Shown: positions 27,950 through 36,923, numbered from the stretch's first letter. The stretch is DNA of 64,000 nucleotides from Gemmatimonadaceae bacterium (GCA_035533015.1 DATLUQ010000028.1:1-64000); one strand, 5' to 3'. Notes: generated by a model not told the origin, from the sequence alone. Numbers and translations are program-made.

Positions 27950-28933
27950 ATGTCACGAATTTTCAGTGGAATACAGCCCTCCGGCGAGCTGCATCTCGGC
28001 AACTATCTGGGGGCGGTGAAGAACTGGGTCCAACTCCAGGGCGAGCATCCCACGATCATCTGCATCGTGGACTACCACGCCATCATCACGGTGCCGTACG
28101 ACCCCGACGTGCTGCGCGCGCGCCGTCGCGAGATGGCCGTCTCGCTGCTCGCCGCGGGAATCGATCCCGAGGTGGCCACGCTGTTCGTGCAGTCGGCCGT
28201 GCGGGAGCATACGGAGTTGCAGTGGATCTTCAACACCGTCACGCCGCTGGGCGAGCTGGAGCGTCAGACCCAGTTCAAAGATAAGGCCAGCCGTCAGGAA
28301 AGCGTGAATGCGGGGCTGCTCATGTATCCCGTGCTGCAGGCGGCCGACATCCTGCTCTACCGCGCCGACCTCGTGCCGGTGGGGGAGGACCAGCTCCAGC
28401 ACCTGGAGCTGTCGCGCGTGATCGCGCGGCGCTGGAACGCCGCGTTCGGCCGCGGCGAGGACTACTTTCCCGAGCCGCAGCCCCTGCTCGCGCCCACGCG
28501 TCGCATCATGGGGCTGGACGGGCAGGCGAAGATGTCCAAGTCCATGGGCAACACCATCGGGCTTCTCGAAAGCCGCGACGAGATCTGGGCCAAGCTCCGT
28601 CCGGCGGTCACCGATCCGGCGCGCGTGCGCCGCACCGACCCGGGCCACCCAGAAGTCTGCAACATCTACGTGCTGCACAAGGCGTTCAGCTCCCCCGACA
28701 CGGTGGCCCACGTGTACGAACAGTGCACGACGGCCGGGTGGGGGTGCATCGATTGCAAGAAAGTGCTGCTCGAGTCGATGGACCGGGAGTTGGTGCCCAT
28801 TCGACGCCGGGCCGAGGAACTGCGGCAGCATCCGGAGCGGTTGGACGAGGTGCTGGCGGCTGGGGCGAGCACGTGCCGCGCCATCGCCCAGCAAACGATG
28901 GCCGAGGTGCGGGACCGTATGGGACTTGACTAG
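27950..28933 (+). CDS. trpS: Tryptophanyl-tRNA synthetase
   Basis: Class I enzyme charging tRNA-Trp. 327 aa, standard. HIGH-type motif PSGELHLGNYLGA (residues 9-21), DYHAIITV, and KMSKS within AKMSKSMGNTI. The lead SRIFSGIQPSG is the usual start. It begins a seven-gene rightward run; mgtC follows with a GTG that overlaps the trpS stop (TAGTG). Confidence 0.97.
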   Translation: MSRIFSGIQPSGELHLGNYLGAVKNWVQLQGEHPTIICIVDYHAIITVPYDPDVLRARRREMAVSLLAAGIDPEVATLFVQSAVREHTELQWIFNTVTPLGELERQTQFKDKASRQESVNAGLLMYPVLQAADILLYRADLVPVGEDQLQHLELSRVIARRWNAAFGRGEDYFPEPQPLLAPTRRIMGLDGQAKMSKSMGNTIGLLESRDEIWAKLRPAVTDPARVRRTDPGHPEVCNIYVLHKAFSSPDTVAHVYEQCTTAGWGCIDCKKVLLESMDRELVPIRRRAEELRQHPERLDEVLAAGASTCRAIAQQTMAEVRDRMGLD

Positions 28934-29610
28934 TGGCTGAGTTCCTCGCGGTCTTCCACGTTCAGTTGCTGGCCAAACTGGTCGTCGCCGTTCTTCTCGG
29001 TGGGGCGATCGGACTGGAACGTGAGGTCGCCGGCAAGCCGGCTGGATTACGCACGAACATCTTGATCTGCGTGGGCGCAGCGTTGTTCATGCACCTGTCC
29101 ATCGTCGTGGGCGACATCGGGTTCTCGCCCGACGGCCATCCGTACGGCGACGTGACGCGCATCGCGGCGCAGATCGTGACCGGCGTCGGGTTCCTGGGCG
29201 CGGGGACGATCATGCAGGCGCGGGGAACGATCGTCGGGCTGACCTCGGCGGCGACGATCTGGGTGGTGGCGGCCATCGGGGCGACCGTGGGGGCTGGATT
29301 CCTGGTGGAAGCGTTGGGCGCCGGGGCGCTGGTGATGTTGGTGCTCAGCGGCCTGGGGTCGCTGGAGCACCGGTTGCGGCGGGCACGGCGCACGGTGAGC
29401 GCGACGATCCGCGCGCACCCTGGTACGTCGTTCGAAGAGATGTCCGAGGCCCTGTACCGGACCGGGATCAAGGTCGTCGAGCATTCGATCTTCGATCATG
29501 CGGGCGACCGGACGTTCGAGGTGCGGCTCGCCGGGCCGGCGCGCCAGTACACCGAGGCGCACGAGACCTTGATGAAACGGGATGACGTCTACGATTTCCA
29601 CGTCGGATAG
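28933..29610 (+). CDS. MgtC/SapB family membrane protein
   Basis: 225 aa. The N-terminal 140 residues have four to five membrane spans with family signatures AIGLEREVAGKPAGLRTNI, VGFLGAGTIMQ and TSAATIWVVAAIGATVGAG; the C-terminal 80 residues are a soluble ACT-like regulatory region. MgtC proteins inhibit the F-type ATPase or support growth at low Mg2+, but distant members have other, often unknown, roles. GTG start overlapping the trpS stop. The last 29 nt overlap the next gene. Confidence 0.88.
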   Translation: MAEFLAVFHVQLLAKLVVAVLLGGAIGLEREVAGKPAGLRTNILICVGAALFMHLSIVVGDIGFSPDGHPYGDVTRIAAQIVTGVGFLGAGTIMQARGTIVGLTSAATIWVVAAIGATVGAGFLVEALGAGALVMLVLSGLGSLEHRLRRARRTVSATIRAHPGTSFEEMSEALYRTGIKVVEHSIFDHAGDRTFEVRLAGPARQYTEAHETLMKRDDVYDFHVG

Positions 29611-30646
29611 CGCCGGCCGGCTCGTCGTCATCGACCTCACGTCGACGTCGCGGAACTGGGCGCTCAGGGAAGGTGGCGAGGCGCACCTTCGTGCCGCGGC
29701 TCCGCCGGGGTGGCGGACGTATTTCGTGAGCGCGGCGACGATATCTGACGGCGATGGGTCGCCCACGCCCAGCGCCGAGGCACTGGCCGCGATCACCGAG
29801 GCGGAGGTGTACTTCGGGTTCGGCATCTCGCGCCCGCTGTTCGCGGCGGGCCGCCGGCTGCGCTGGGTGCACTCGGCCACGGCCGGCATGGGGAGCCTGC
29901 TCTTTCCCGAAATGGTGGCGAGCGACGTGTTGCTCACCAATTCGGCGGGCGTGCACGGCCCGCCGATCGCCGAATCGGTATTGGCCGGTGTGCTCCACTT
30001 CCTGAGGGGACTGGACGTGGCGGTGGACCAGCAGCGAGCCGGGACGTGGCGCAAGGCGTTCTTCGTGTCGGGCGAATCCCCGCTGCGCGAGGTGGCGGAC
30101 TGTCGCGTGCTGGTGATCGGCGCTGGCGGCATCGGGTCGGAAGTCGCGACGCGGTTCAACGCACTGGGGGCGACGTGCGTCGGCGTGCGGAGGCGGCCAG
30201 CGCGGGGCGTGCCGCCGGGTTTTTCGCGCGTAGCGGGGCCCGATGCGATCGACGCCGAACTGCCGCAGGCGGACGTGGTCGTGGTGGCGGCGCCGTTCAC
30301 GGGGGAGACGAGTGGACTACTCGATGCGCGGCGGCTGGACCTGTTGCCCGCGAACGCGATCGTGGTGAACGTGGCGCGTGGGGCGCTGGTGGATGAGGCT
30401 GCGTTGGCCACGCGGCTGGCCGAGGGACGACTGCGGGGCGCGGTGCTGGACGTGTTCGGCGAGGAGCCCCTGGCGCCGTCGAGCCCGCTGTGGCAGCTTC
30501 GATCGGCGCTGCTCACCCCCCACGTTTCGGCCGTGTCCCCGCTGCGCTTCTGGCCTCGGCAACTGGCGCTGTTCGTGGACAACTGGAACCGCTATGTGCG
30601 GGGAGAGCCGTTGCGTAACCTCGTGGACAAACACGCCGGGTATTGA
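29582..30646 (+). CDS. D-2-hydroxyacid dehydrogenase family protein
   Basis: 354 aa. NAD(P)-dependent oxidoreductase of the D-isomer-specific family. NAD-binding fold with GAGGIGSEVATRF (about residues 181-193), VVVVAAPFTGETSGLL, VNVARGALVDEAAL (catalytic Arg region), DVFGEEPLAPSSPLW (catalytic Glu) and TPHVSAVSP (catalytic His). Substrate not predictable. Overlap of 29 nt with the mgtC-type gene suggests coupling without functional link. Starts MTSTISTSD, with an N-terminal substrate domain about 100 residues long. Confidence 0.9.
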   Translation: MTSTISTSDSAGRLVVIDLTSTSRNWALREGGEAHLRAAAPPGWRTYFVSAATISDGDGSPTPSAEALAAITEAEVYFGFGISRPLFAAGRRLRWVHSATAGMGSLLFPEMVASDVLLTNSAGVHGPPIAESVLAGVLHFLRGLDVAVDQQRAGTWRKAFFVSGESPLREVADCRVLVIGAGGIGSEVATRFNALGATCVGVRRRPARGVPPGFSRVAGPDAIDAELPQADVVVVAAPFTGETSGLLDARRLDLLPANAIVVNVARGALVDEAALATRLAEGRLRGAVLDVFGEEPLAPSSPLWQLRSALLTPHVSAVSPLRFWPRQLALFVDNWNRYVRGEPLRNLVDKHAGY

Positions 30647-31833
30647 GCTTGGAAAAAATCATCAAGGCGGCCGTGGACCGTGGGGCGTCGGACCTCCACA
30701 TCAAGGCGGGCGACGTGTTCCGCGCCCGCATCCACGGCAGACTCGTCGCGCTCACCAAGCAGGCCCTGACGGCGGATCAGACGCGGGCCATCGCGCTGCA
30801 CTTGATCGGGAACGAGGAGGACAAGGCGCGTATCGACCAGCTCACCGACTACGATTGCTCGTGGGAGGTGCCGGAGATGGGGCGCTTTCGCGTGAACATC
30901 ATGAAGCAGCGGGGCACGTTCATGATCGTCATGCGGGCCATCCCATTCGAGGTGCCGACGTTCGACACGCTCAGGCTGCCGCCCGTGCTGGCCAGGGTGG
31001 CGCAGGCCGAGCGCGGCATGGTGCTGGTGACGGGGGTGACGGGCTCGGGCAAGTCGAGCACGATGGCGGCGCTGATCAACTACGTCAATCGGCACGAGAA
31101 CCGCCACATCCTGACGCTCGAGAATCCGATCGAATTCCTGCACAAGGACATCAACTCGTCGGTCACGCAGCGGGAGATCGGTGCGGACACGACGGACTTC
31201 AAGATGGGTCTGCGGGCCGCGCTGCGTCAGGATCCCGACGTGATCATGATCGGCGAGCTGCGCGACGCGGAGACGATCGACACGGCGATGAAAGCCGCCG
31301 AGACGGGGCACCTGCTCATCTCCACGCTGCACACGCCCGACGCGCAGAGCACGATCCTGCGCATCATGGCGATGTTCCCGCCCGAGGAGCAGGAGACGGT
31401 GCGCCTCCGTCTGGCCGAGTCGCTGTACGCGGTGGTGTCGCAGCGGCTGCTCAAGCGCCGCGACGGCAATGGCCGCGTGGTGGCCGCCGAGGTGTTGATC
31501 GTCACACCGGCCGTGCGCGACATGATCGCCGACGGCAAGCGGATCAACGAGATCCGCGACTATATCGAAGCGGGGCACGAGCAGTACGGCATGCAAACCT
31601 TCGATCAGCACCTGGCCGACCTGGTGCGGGCACAGGACGTGACGTTCGAGACGGCGATGGCAGCATCTACAAACCCGTCGGACTTCGAACTCAAGTTGCG
31701 GATGTTCGGACGGCTGTCCCCGTCGGCGCAGACGGGGCCAGGAGAAGAGCCTCGCAGGAAAGGCGAACATCCGACGGAGGGCCCGACGCTCGAAGGCATC
31801 CGGCCGGGCGGGCTCGACTTCATGGGGGCCTAG
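30643..31833 (+). CDS. pilT: Type IV pilus retraction-type ATPase (PilT/PilU family)
   Basis: 396 aa. Hexameric motor that depolymerises pili at the inner-membrane base. SDLHIKAGD near the start, Walker A GVTGSGKSST (about residues 129-138), LTLENPIEFLHK (Asp box), Walker B and signature GELRDAETIDTAMKAAETGH, and HT in LLISTLHTPD. The classical AIRNLIRE motif of PilT is replaced by AVRDMIADGK, so PilU or a divergent PilT is possible. TTG start overlapping the preceding stop (TTGA). No other pilus genes lie in the window. Confidence 0.9.
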   Translation: MSLEKIIKAAVDRGASDLHIKAGDVFRARIHGRLVALTKQALTADQTRAIALHLIGNEEDKARIDQLTDYDCSWEVPEMGRFRVNIMKQRGTFMIVMRAIPFEVPTFDTLRLPPVLARVAQAERGMVLVTGVTGSGKSSTMAALINYVNRHENRHILTLENPIEFLHKDINSSVTQREIGADTTDFKMGLRAALRQDPDVIMIGELRDAETIDTAMKAAETGHLLISTLHTPDAQSTILRIMAMFPPEEQETVRLRLAESLYAVVSQRLLKRRDGNGRVVAAEVLIVTPAVRDMIADGKRINEIRDYIEAGHEQYGMQTFDQHLADLVRAQDVTFETAMAASTNPSDFELKLRMFGRLSPSAQTGPGEEPRRKGEHPTEGPTLEGIRPGGLDFMGA

Positions 31834-31836
31834 GCG

Positions 31837-32733
31837 ATGCATCTGTCGGGAATCCTCGGTCCCGTCGTGACCACGTTCGACGCGGCGACCGGCGAGTTGG
31901 ATCGGGTGGCCTTCGCGGCCAATATCCGGGCGCACCTCGCGGCGGGGCTCCAGGGGGTCGTCGTCGCGGGGTCCACCGGCGAAGCGGTGCTACTCGACGA
32001 AGCCGAGCGCCGCCAGTTGATCGAGACGGCGCGGGAAGCGACGCCAAGGGACCGGCTGCTGGTGGCCGGCGCGGGGGCCGAGTCGACGCGCACCACGGTG
32101 CGCCGCTGCCGGGACGCCGCTGCGGCCGGTGCCGACGCGGTGCTCGTCGTGTCGCCGCACTACTACACGGCGGCGATGACCGCCGACGCCCTGCTCGGGC
32201 ACTTCCGGCGCGTGGCCGACGAGAGTCCCGTTCCCGTCGTACTATATAATATTCCTAAATATGTGGGCTTCACCATCGCGCCGTCGATCGTCAGCGCGCT
32301 GGCCATGCACCGGAACATCGTGGGCATCAAGGACAGTTCGGGCGACCGCGATCTGATCAGCCTGTACGTGAACGCGCAGGGGCGGGATTTCTCAGTGCTC
32401 ACGGGCAACGGATCGGCGTTCCAGGCGTCGCTCGCGGCCGGGGCGCGCGGGGCGATCCTGGCCGTCGCCCTGTTCGCCCCCGAGCTGTCGCGCCTGGTGT
32501 ACCATGCCGCGCTGGCGCACGACGATGCCGCGGCGACCGACGCGCAGGCGCGATTGGCGCCGCTGGCGGGCACGATCGTCGGCACGTACGGCGTGGCCGG
32601 AGTGAAAGCGGCGCTCGACGGGGTGGGACTCCGGGGCGGTCCGGTGCGGCCGCCGCTCCAGCCGCTCGGGAAGGCCGAACTCGCCCGCGTACGCACGCTG
32701 CTCACCCACGGGGCGCTGGCCGCCAGCGCGTGA
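31837..32733 (+). CDS. DapA/N-acetylneuraminate lyase superfamily aldolase
   Basis: 298 aa TIM barrel, standard length. Schiff-base lysine in GIKDSSGD (about residue 167), the catalytic Tyr in LYNIPKYVG, GSTGEAVLLDEAER phosphate-type loop and VSPHYYT. Members include dihydrodipicolinate synthase, KDG aldolase and 4-hydroxy-2-oxoglutarate aldolase; the GSTGE form (not GTTGE) and a VVSPHYY segment fit the latter groups as well as DapA, so no substrate is assigned. It contains a sharply AT-rich patch at 32238-32264 that encodes the Tyr loop. Overlaps the next gene by 4 nt. Confidence 0.88.
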   Translation: MHLSGILGPVVTTFDAATGELDRVAFAANIRAHLAAGLQGVVVAGSTGEAVLLDEAERRQLIETAREATPRDRLLVAGAGAESTRTTVRRCRDAAAAGADAVLVVSPHYYTAAMTADALLGHFRRVADESPVPVVLYNIPKYVGFTIAPSIVSALAMHRNIVGIKDSSGDRDLISLYVNAQGRDFSVLTGNGSAFQASLAAGARGAILAVALFAPELSRLVYHAALAHDDAAATDAQARLAPLAGTIVGTYGVAGVKAALDGVGLRGGPVRPPLQPLGKAELARVRTLLTHGALAASA

Positions 32734-33821
32734 GCGCCTCCGCGGACGCCGACCTGGCGTTCCTGCGCGCGCTGGCGGCGCGCCCGCGGTTCACGGGCAC
32801 CCAACCGCTCGCCCGCGCCCGCGAGGTCTGTGCGGTGCGGCTTCGGGGAATGGGGTTCTCGGTCGTGGAGCGCCCGTTTCGCTATTCGACCCTGCCGGCC
32901 CGGTTCGGGATGCCGTTGGTGGGACTGATGTCGATCGTGCTGGTGGCCGGCGTCGAGCTGGCCGCCGACCGGCTCGACGCGCGGGCCGCGGCCGGGCTGG
33001 CGCTCCTGGGGCTCGGCGTGCTGTTGGCGTTGGTCCGGTGGTTGACCGGTGGTGGGGCCCTGTCACTCGACGCGGCCCGTGCCCATGGCGCCAATCTCGA
33101 AGGGACGCGGGGCGGCGAGCCCCGCGTGTGGCTCGTGGCGCATCTCGACTCGAAGTCGCAGCGCTATCCGTTGGCCGTGCGCGCCGTCGGCGCATCACTC
33201 ACCATGCTCGCCTGGGGCGCGCTGCTCATCGCGTGCGCGGCGGGCGCGGGCGGCGCTTCGTCGCCGTACCGGTGGTGGATCTGGGCGGCGAGCGCGGTCG
33301 GCGGCGGGCTGCTCGCGCTGGCCTCGGCGGGCAACGAGTCGCCGGGCGCGGTGGACAACGCTTCGGGTGTCGCGGCGATGCTCGCGGCCGCGGGGCGGTT
33401 GGGGCCGGCGGTGCCGGTGGGCGTGCTCATCACGGACGCCGAGGAAGTGGGGCTCGCCGGCGCGCACGCGTGGGCGCACGGGCGCGTGCCGGGCATCGCG
33501 GTCAACTGCGACACGATCGACGACCGCGGTGAGTTCGTGCTGCTCATCTCGGGCAGGCGCCCCGGCGCCGTGTGCGATGCGGCGGGCCGCGCGGCGCGCG
33601 GCACGGGCGTGCCGATTCGCGTGCGGCGGCTGCCGCGGGGCGTGCTCACGGACGGGGTGGCGCTCGCCCGCGCCGGTTGGGCGTGTGCCACGCTGAGCCG
33701 GGCCACCGTGGGGACGCTGCTGCGAATCCACACGCCGCAGGATTCCGTAGAGATGCTGGCGGGGACCGGCATCGGGCCGGCGGCCGCGCTGCTCGACGCC
33801 ATGGTGCGGGAGTTGCTCTGA
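32730..33821 (+). CDS. Membrane-associated M28-type aminopeptidase
   Basis: 363 aa. M28 zinc-site pattern: AHLDSKSQ (His, Asp), GAVDNASGVAAML (second Asp), ITDAEEVGLAGAHAW (catalytic and metal Glu), NCDTIDD, and HTPQDSVE (final His). Four hydrophobic spans lie between the N-terminal part and the catalytic half (around residues 60-82, 86-106, 150-173 and 180-200), so the active site probably sits at the membrane. GTG start overlaps the upstream stop (GTGA); the next ATG overlaps its stop (TGATG). Substrate unknown. Confidence 0.85.
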   Translation: MSASADADLAFLRALAARPRFTGTQPLARAREVCAVRLRGMGFSVVERPFRYSTLPARFGMPLVGLMSIVLVAGVELAADRLDARAAAGLALLGLGVLLALVRWLTGGGALSLDAARAHGANLEGTRGGEPRVWLVAHLDSKSQRYPLAVRAVGASLTMLAWGALLIACAAGAGGASSPYRWWIWAASAVGGGLLALASAGNESPGAVDNASGVAAMLAAAGRLGPAVPVGVLITDAEEVGLAGAHAWAHGRVPGIAVNCDTIDDRGEFVLLISGRRPGAVCDAAGRAARGTGVPIRVRRLPRGVLTDGVALARAGWACATLSRATVGTLLRIHTPQDSVEMLAGTGIGPAAALLDAMVRELL

Positions 33822-34312
33822 TGTCGCTGGTCGTTCTGATCGTCGTGCTTGCCGGGTCGCTCGTGTTGGTTCCGCTGGGGTTGCCCGGCACGTGGCTCAT
33901 GGTCGGGGCGGCGCTGGTGTACCACGTGGCCGTCCGCGGCGGTGGGATCGGTGTGTCCACCATCGTGGTGGTGGGCGTGTTGGCACTCGTGGGCGAACTG
34001 GTCGAGTTCTCGCTCGCGGCGCGCTTCACGCGAAAGTATGGCGGCTCACGACGAGCCGCCTGGAGCGCCATCCTGGGCGGCCTCGTGGGCGCGTTGGTGG
34101 GGGTGCCGGTGCCGGTGGTCGGCCCCGTGATCGGGGCGTTCCTCGGTGCCTTCCTCGGCGCGCTGGCGGCCGAGATGACGGTGCACGGCGACCATCGGGC
34201 GGCGACGCGCGTGGCCACGGGCGCACTGCTGGGGCGCGTGGCCGCATCGGCGATCAAGGTGGCGCTGGGCGCGGTGATGGCGGTATGGATCGTGATCGCC
34301 GCGCTCACGTGA
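33821..34312 (+). CDS. DUF456-like small membrane protein
   Basis: 163 aa, three to four hydrophobic spans. It opens with a span ending GLPGTWLM, typical of DUF456 proteins, then a central glycine-rich pair of helices (GGLVGALVGVPVPVVGP and IGAFLGAFLGALAAE) with GxxxG spacing, and a short basic loop before the last span. Function of the family is unknown. ATG overlaps the upstream stop. Last gene of the trpS-to-here run, before the hairpin at 34354. Confidence 0.75.
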   Translation: MSLVVLIVVLAGSLVLVPLGLPGTWLMVGAALVYHVAVRGGGIGVSTIVVVGVLALVGELVEFSLAARFTRKYGGSRRAAWSAILGGLVGALVGVPVPVVGPVIGAFLGAFLGALAAEMTVHGDHRAATRVATGALLGRVAASAIKVALGAVMAVWIVIAALT

Positions 34313-34320
34313 CCGACGCG

Positions 34321-34348
34321 TTGACACCACCCTGCGGCACGGTAGATT
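34321..34348 (+). promoter_or_regulatory. Sigma-70-type promoter upstream of purA
   Basis: TTGACA at 34321-34326, a 16-nt spacer and TAGATT at 34343-34348 (4 of 6), the same spacing as the fusA promoter. The expected transcript start, near 34355, falls at the left arm of the hairpin at 34354-34382, so the purA mRNA would begin with that stem. Confidence 0.6.
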
Positions 34349-34353
34349 GACTC

Positions 34354-34382
34354 AACGCCCTGGGCAACCCGGGGCGTTTTTT
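34354..34382 (+). terminator. Intrinsic terminator between the trpS run and purA
   Basis: AACGCCCTGGG and CCCGGGGCGTT form an 11-bp stem with one U-G pair around CAA, followed by TTTT and CTT. It ends the upstream seven-gene transcript. Because the purA promoter lies just before it, the same hairpin would also stand at the 5' end of the purA message. Confidence 0.8.
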
Positions 34383-34413
34383 CTTGCGGATAGGTTCTAC
34401 CTCCAGGAGCCGC

Positions 34414-35697
34414 ATGTTCGCTGACGACCGGCGCACCATCGTCGTGGTGGGCGCGCAGTGGGGAGACGAGGGGAAGGGGAAGCTCGTGGACGTGCTCGCC
34501 GAGCGTGCGCAGTGGGTGGTGCGGTATCAGGGCGGCGCCAATGCCGGCCACACCGTGGACCTGGGCGACTCGCACTTCGTGCTTCACCAGATCCCGAGCG
34601 GCATCCTGCATCCCGGGGTTCGCTGCGCCATCGGCAACGGCGTGGTGCTCGATCCCGATACGCTATTCACCGAGATCGACGGTCTCGTGCGCGATGGCGT
34701 GGACGTGGAGGGCCGGCTGTACGTGAGCGACCGTGCGCATCTGGTGCTGCCCTACCACAAGCTGGTGGACTCCGAGAGCCATGCGAGCCAGGCGATCGGC
34801 ACCACCGGTCGCGGGATCGGGCCCGCCTACGAGGACAAGATCGCGCGGCGGGGCGTGCGCGTGGTGGATCTACGGCACCGCGACCGGCTCCAAGGACTGG
34901 TGGAGCAGGCGGTGGGCCACGCCAATGCGCAGCTGCAGCGGTTCGGCAGCAGCCAGCGCGTAACGTGCGACGACACGATGGTCCTGCTCGACCGCCTGGC
35001 CGAACGGCTGCTGCCGCTGGCCGAGGACGTGGGGTTGATGATCCACCGCGCGGGCAAGACCGGGGCTGCGGTGCTGCTCGAGGGCGCGCAGGGCTCGCTG
35101 CTCGATGTGGATCACGGCACGTACCCGTTCGTGACGTCGAGCAATACCACGGCGGGCGCCGCCGCGGTGGGTGCCGGCATCGCGCCGATGATGATCGACG
35201 CCGTGCTCGGCGTGGTGAAGGCGTACACGACGCGGGTGGGAAACGGGCCGCTCCCGACGGAGTTGGACGCCGCGCAGAGCGACCGCATGCGGCAACTCGG
35301 GAACGAATTCGGCGCTACCACCGGCCGGCCGCGCCGCTGCGGGTGGTTCGACGCCCTGGTGGTGAAGTACGCGTCCCGCATCAATGGGCTCACCGACCTC
35401 GCGGTCACCAAGCTCGACGTGCTCGACACGTTCGACAAGCTCGCCATCTGCACGGGGTACGAGTTCGAGGGCGAGATGCACACGGAGTTTCCATCGGATC
35501 TTGCCGAGCTGGCGGGGGTGACGCCGCGCTACGAGTGGCTGGACGGCTGGCAGTCGGCCACGTCCGCGGCCCGCCGACTCGAAGACCTGCCCGCGGCGGC
35601 GCGCGGTTATCTCGACCGGCTGGAGGAGACGGTGGGCACGCCGGTGACGTTCGTGAGCGTCGGCACGCGGCGCGATCAAATCATCGGGCTGCAATGA
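34414..35697 (+). CDS. purA: Adenylosuccinate synthetase
   Basis: GTP-dependent first committed step from IMP to AMP. 427 aa, standard. GAQWGDEGKGK (residues 13-23) is the GTP/IMP loop with its Asp; GTTGRGIGPAYEDK, EGAQGSLLDVDHGTYPFVTS and TKLDVLD are family signatures. ATG at 34414 follows AGGAG and is preferred over the TTG at 34384. ypdA starts 18 nt after its stop, so they probably share a transcript. Confidence 0.97.
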   Translation: MFADDRRTIVVVGAQWGDEGKGKLVDVLAERAQWVVRYQGGANAGHTVDLGDSHFVLHQIPSGILHPGVRCAIGNGVVLDPDTLFTEIDGLVRDGVDVEGRLYVSDRAHLVLPYHKLVDSESHASQAIGTTGRGIGPAYEDKIARRGVRVVDLRHRDRLQGLVEQAVGHANAQLQRFGSSQRVTCDDTMVLLDRLAERLLPLAEDVGLMIHRAGKTGAAVLLEGAQGSLLDVDHGTYPFVTSSNTTAGAAAVGAGIAPMMIDAVLGVVKAYTTRVGNGPLPTELDAAQSDRMRQLGNEFGATTGRPRRCGWFDALVVKYASRINGLTDLAVTKLDVLDTFDKLAICTGYEFEGEMHTEFPSDLAELAGVTPRYEWLDGWQSATSAARRLEDLPAAARGYLDRLEETVGTPVTFVSVGTRRDQIIGLQ

Positions 35698-35715
35698 CGG
35701 CCCGGCGGAGCGCCC

Positions 35716-36744
35716 GTGGCCGCTGACCGCGTGGACTGCGATCTGCTGATCGTGGGCGCGGGCCCGTGCGGGCTTGCCGCCGCGATTTCCGCGCAGCGCG
35801 CGGGGCTGCGCGCGCTCGTGGTGGACGCGCACGTCGTGGCGAGCACGATCACGCAGTATCCCACATACGTGCGGTTCTTTTCCACGGCCGAGAAGCTCGC
35901 CCTGGGCGGACTTCCTTTCGTGGTCGCGGCCGAGAAGCCGGGGCGGCGCGACGCGCTGGCCTACTACCGCGCCGTGGTTCAACACTTCGGGCTCGCCGTA
36001 CGGCAATACGAGCGGGTGCAAGCGATCGAGGGACAGGTCGGGGCCTTCGAGGTACGCACGCGCACGCGCGCCGGTGAAGATCGCGTGATCCGCGCCGGAG
36101 CGGTGGTGGTGGCCACCGGCTATTTCGGTTCGCCGAACAAGCTGGGAGTATCGGGCGAGGATCTGCCGCACGTGGTGCACGTCTACCGAGAAGGGCACGA
36201 GGCGTTCCAGCAGGACGCGGTCGTGGTGGGCGGCGGCAACTCGGCCGCCGAAGCGGCGCTCGATCTGTGGCGCTCGGGGGCGCGGGTCACGCTCGTCCAC
36301 TTCGGTCCCACGTTCGACAAGCGCATCAAGCCGTGGGTGCGCCCCGATTTCGAGAATCGGGTCAAAGAGGGAAGCATGGCGGCGCGATGGAATGCCCGGG
36401 TGGGCGCCATCGAGCCCGCGGCGGTCCGCATCACGACGCCGGAGGGCGAGGATCGGATCCCCGCGTCGTTGGTGTACGTGATGACGGGATTCGCACCCAA
36501 TCTGACGCTGCTGCGCGACGCCGGCGTGCCGATCGACGCGGCCACCGGCATTCCGGCCCACGATCCCGCGACCCTCGAGACCACCGTGCCGGGGTTGTTC
36601 ATTGCCGGGGTGGTTGTGGCGGGGTTCGACGCCAACAAGGTGTTCATCGAGAACGGCCGCTACCATGGGGATCGGATCGTGGCCCGGTTGACCGGGCGTC
36701 CGGCGCCCGAGAGCCCGCGGCTGAGCGCGGAACTGGACAGCTGA
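35716..36744 (+). CDS. ypdA: YpdA-family FAD disulfide reductase (bacillithiol-type)
   Basis: 342 aa. FAD fold GAGPCGLAAAISAQRAG at residues 14-30; NADPH fold VVGGGNSAAEAALDLWRSG; the family-specific FFSTAEKLALGGLPF and C-terminal VVAGFDANKVFIENGRYHG. YpdA reduces oxidised bacillithiol in Firmicutes, so its presence hints that this bacterium makes bacillithiol or a related thiol. The thioredoxin-reductase CxxC is absent, as in the family. GTG start. Following purA looks incidental. Confidence 0.88.
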   Translation: MAADRVDCDLLIVGAGPCGLAAAISAQRAGLRALVVDAHVVASTITQYPTYVRFFSTAEKLALGGLPFVVAAEKPGRRDALAYYRAVVQHFGLAVRQYERVQAIEGQVGAFEVRTRTRAGEDRVIRAGAVVVATGYFGSPNKLGVSGEDLPHVVHVYREGHEAFQQDAVVVGGGNSAAEAALDLWRSGARVTLVHFGPTFDKRIKPWVRPDFENRVKEGSMAARWNARVGAIEPAAVRITTPEGEDRIPASLVYVMTGFAPNLTLLRDAGVPIDAATGIPAHDPATLETTVPGLFIAGVVVAGFDANKVFIENGRYHGDRIVARLTGRPAPESPRLSAELDS

Positions 36745-36774
36745 CCTCCAGCCGAGCGCGCGGGGAAGTTTCGG

Positions 36775-36780
36775 TATAAC
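36775..36780 (+). promoter_or_regulatory. Possible -10 element upstream of glyS
   Basis: TATAAC stands in a short AT-rich island (AAGTTTCGGTATAACTTTATG) in a GC-rich gap, 144 nt before the glyS ATG. No good -35 lies 16-18 nt upstream, so it is tentative. Confidence 0.35.
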
Positions 36781-36923
36781 TTTATGCGCTTCTCCGGTCG
36801 CGGTTCGCCGCCGACCCCGAGCGTCCCGGTGCGTCCCCTGTGCAGGTTGTTGCCGAGAGCTCACGTCCGTGAGCCGCCAGTTCGCGGCTTGCTGTTGTCG
36901 TCATCGCCCTTTCCCCCGCTTTT

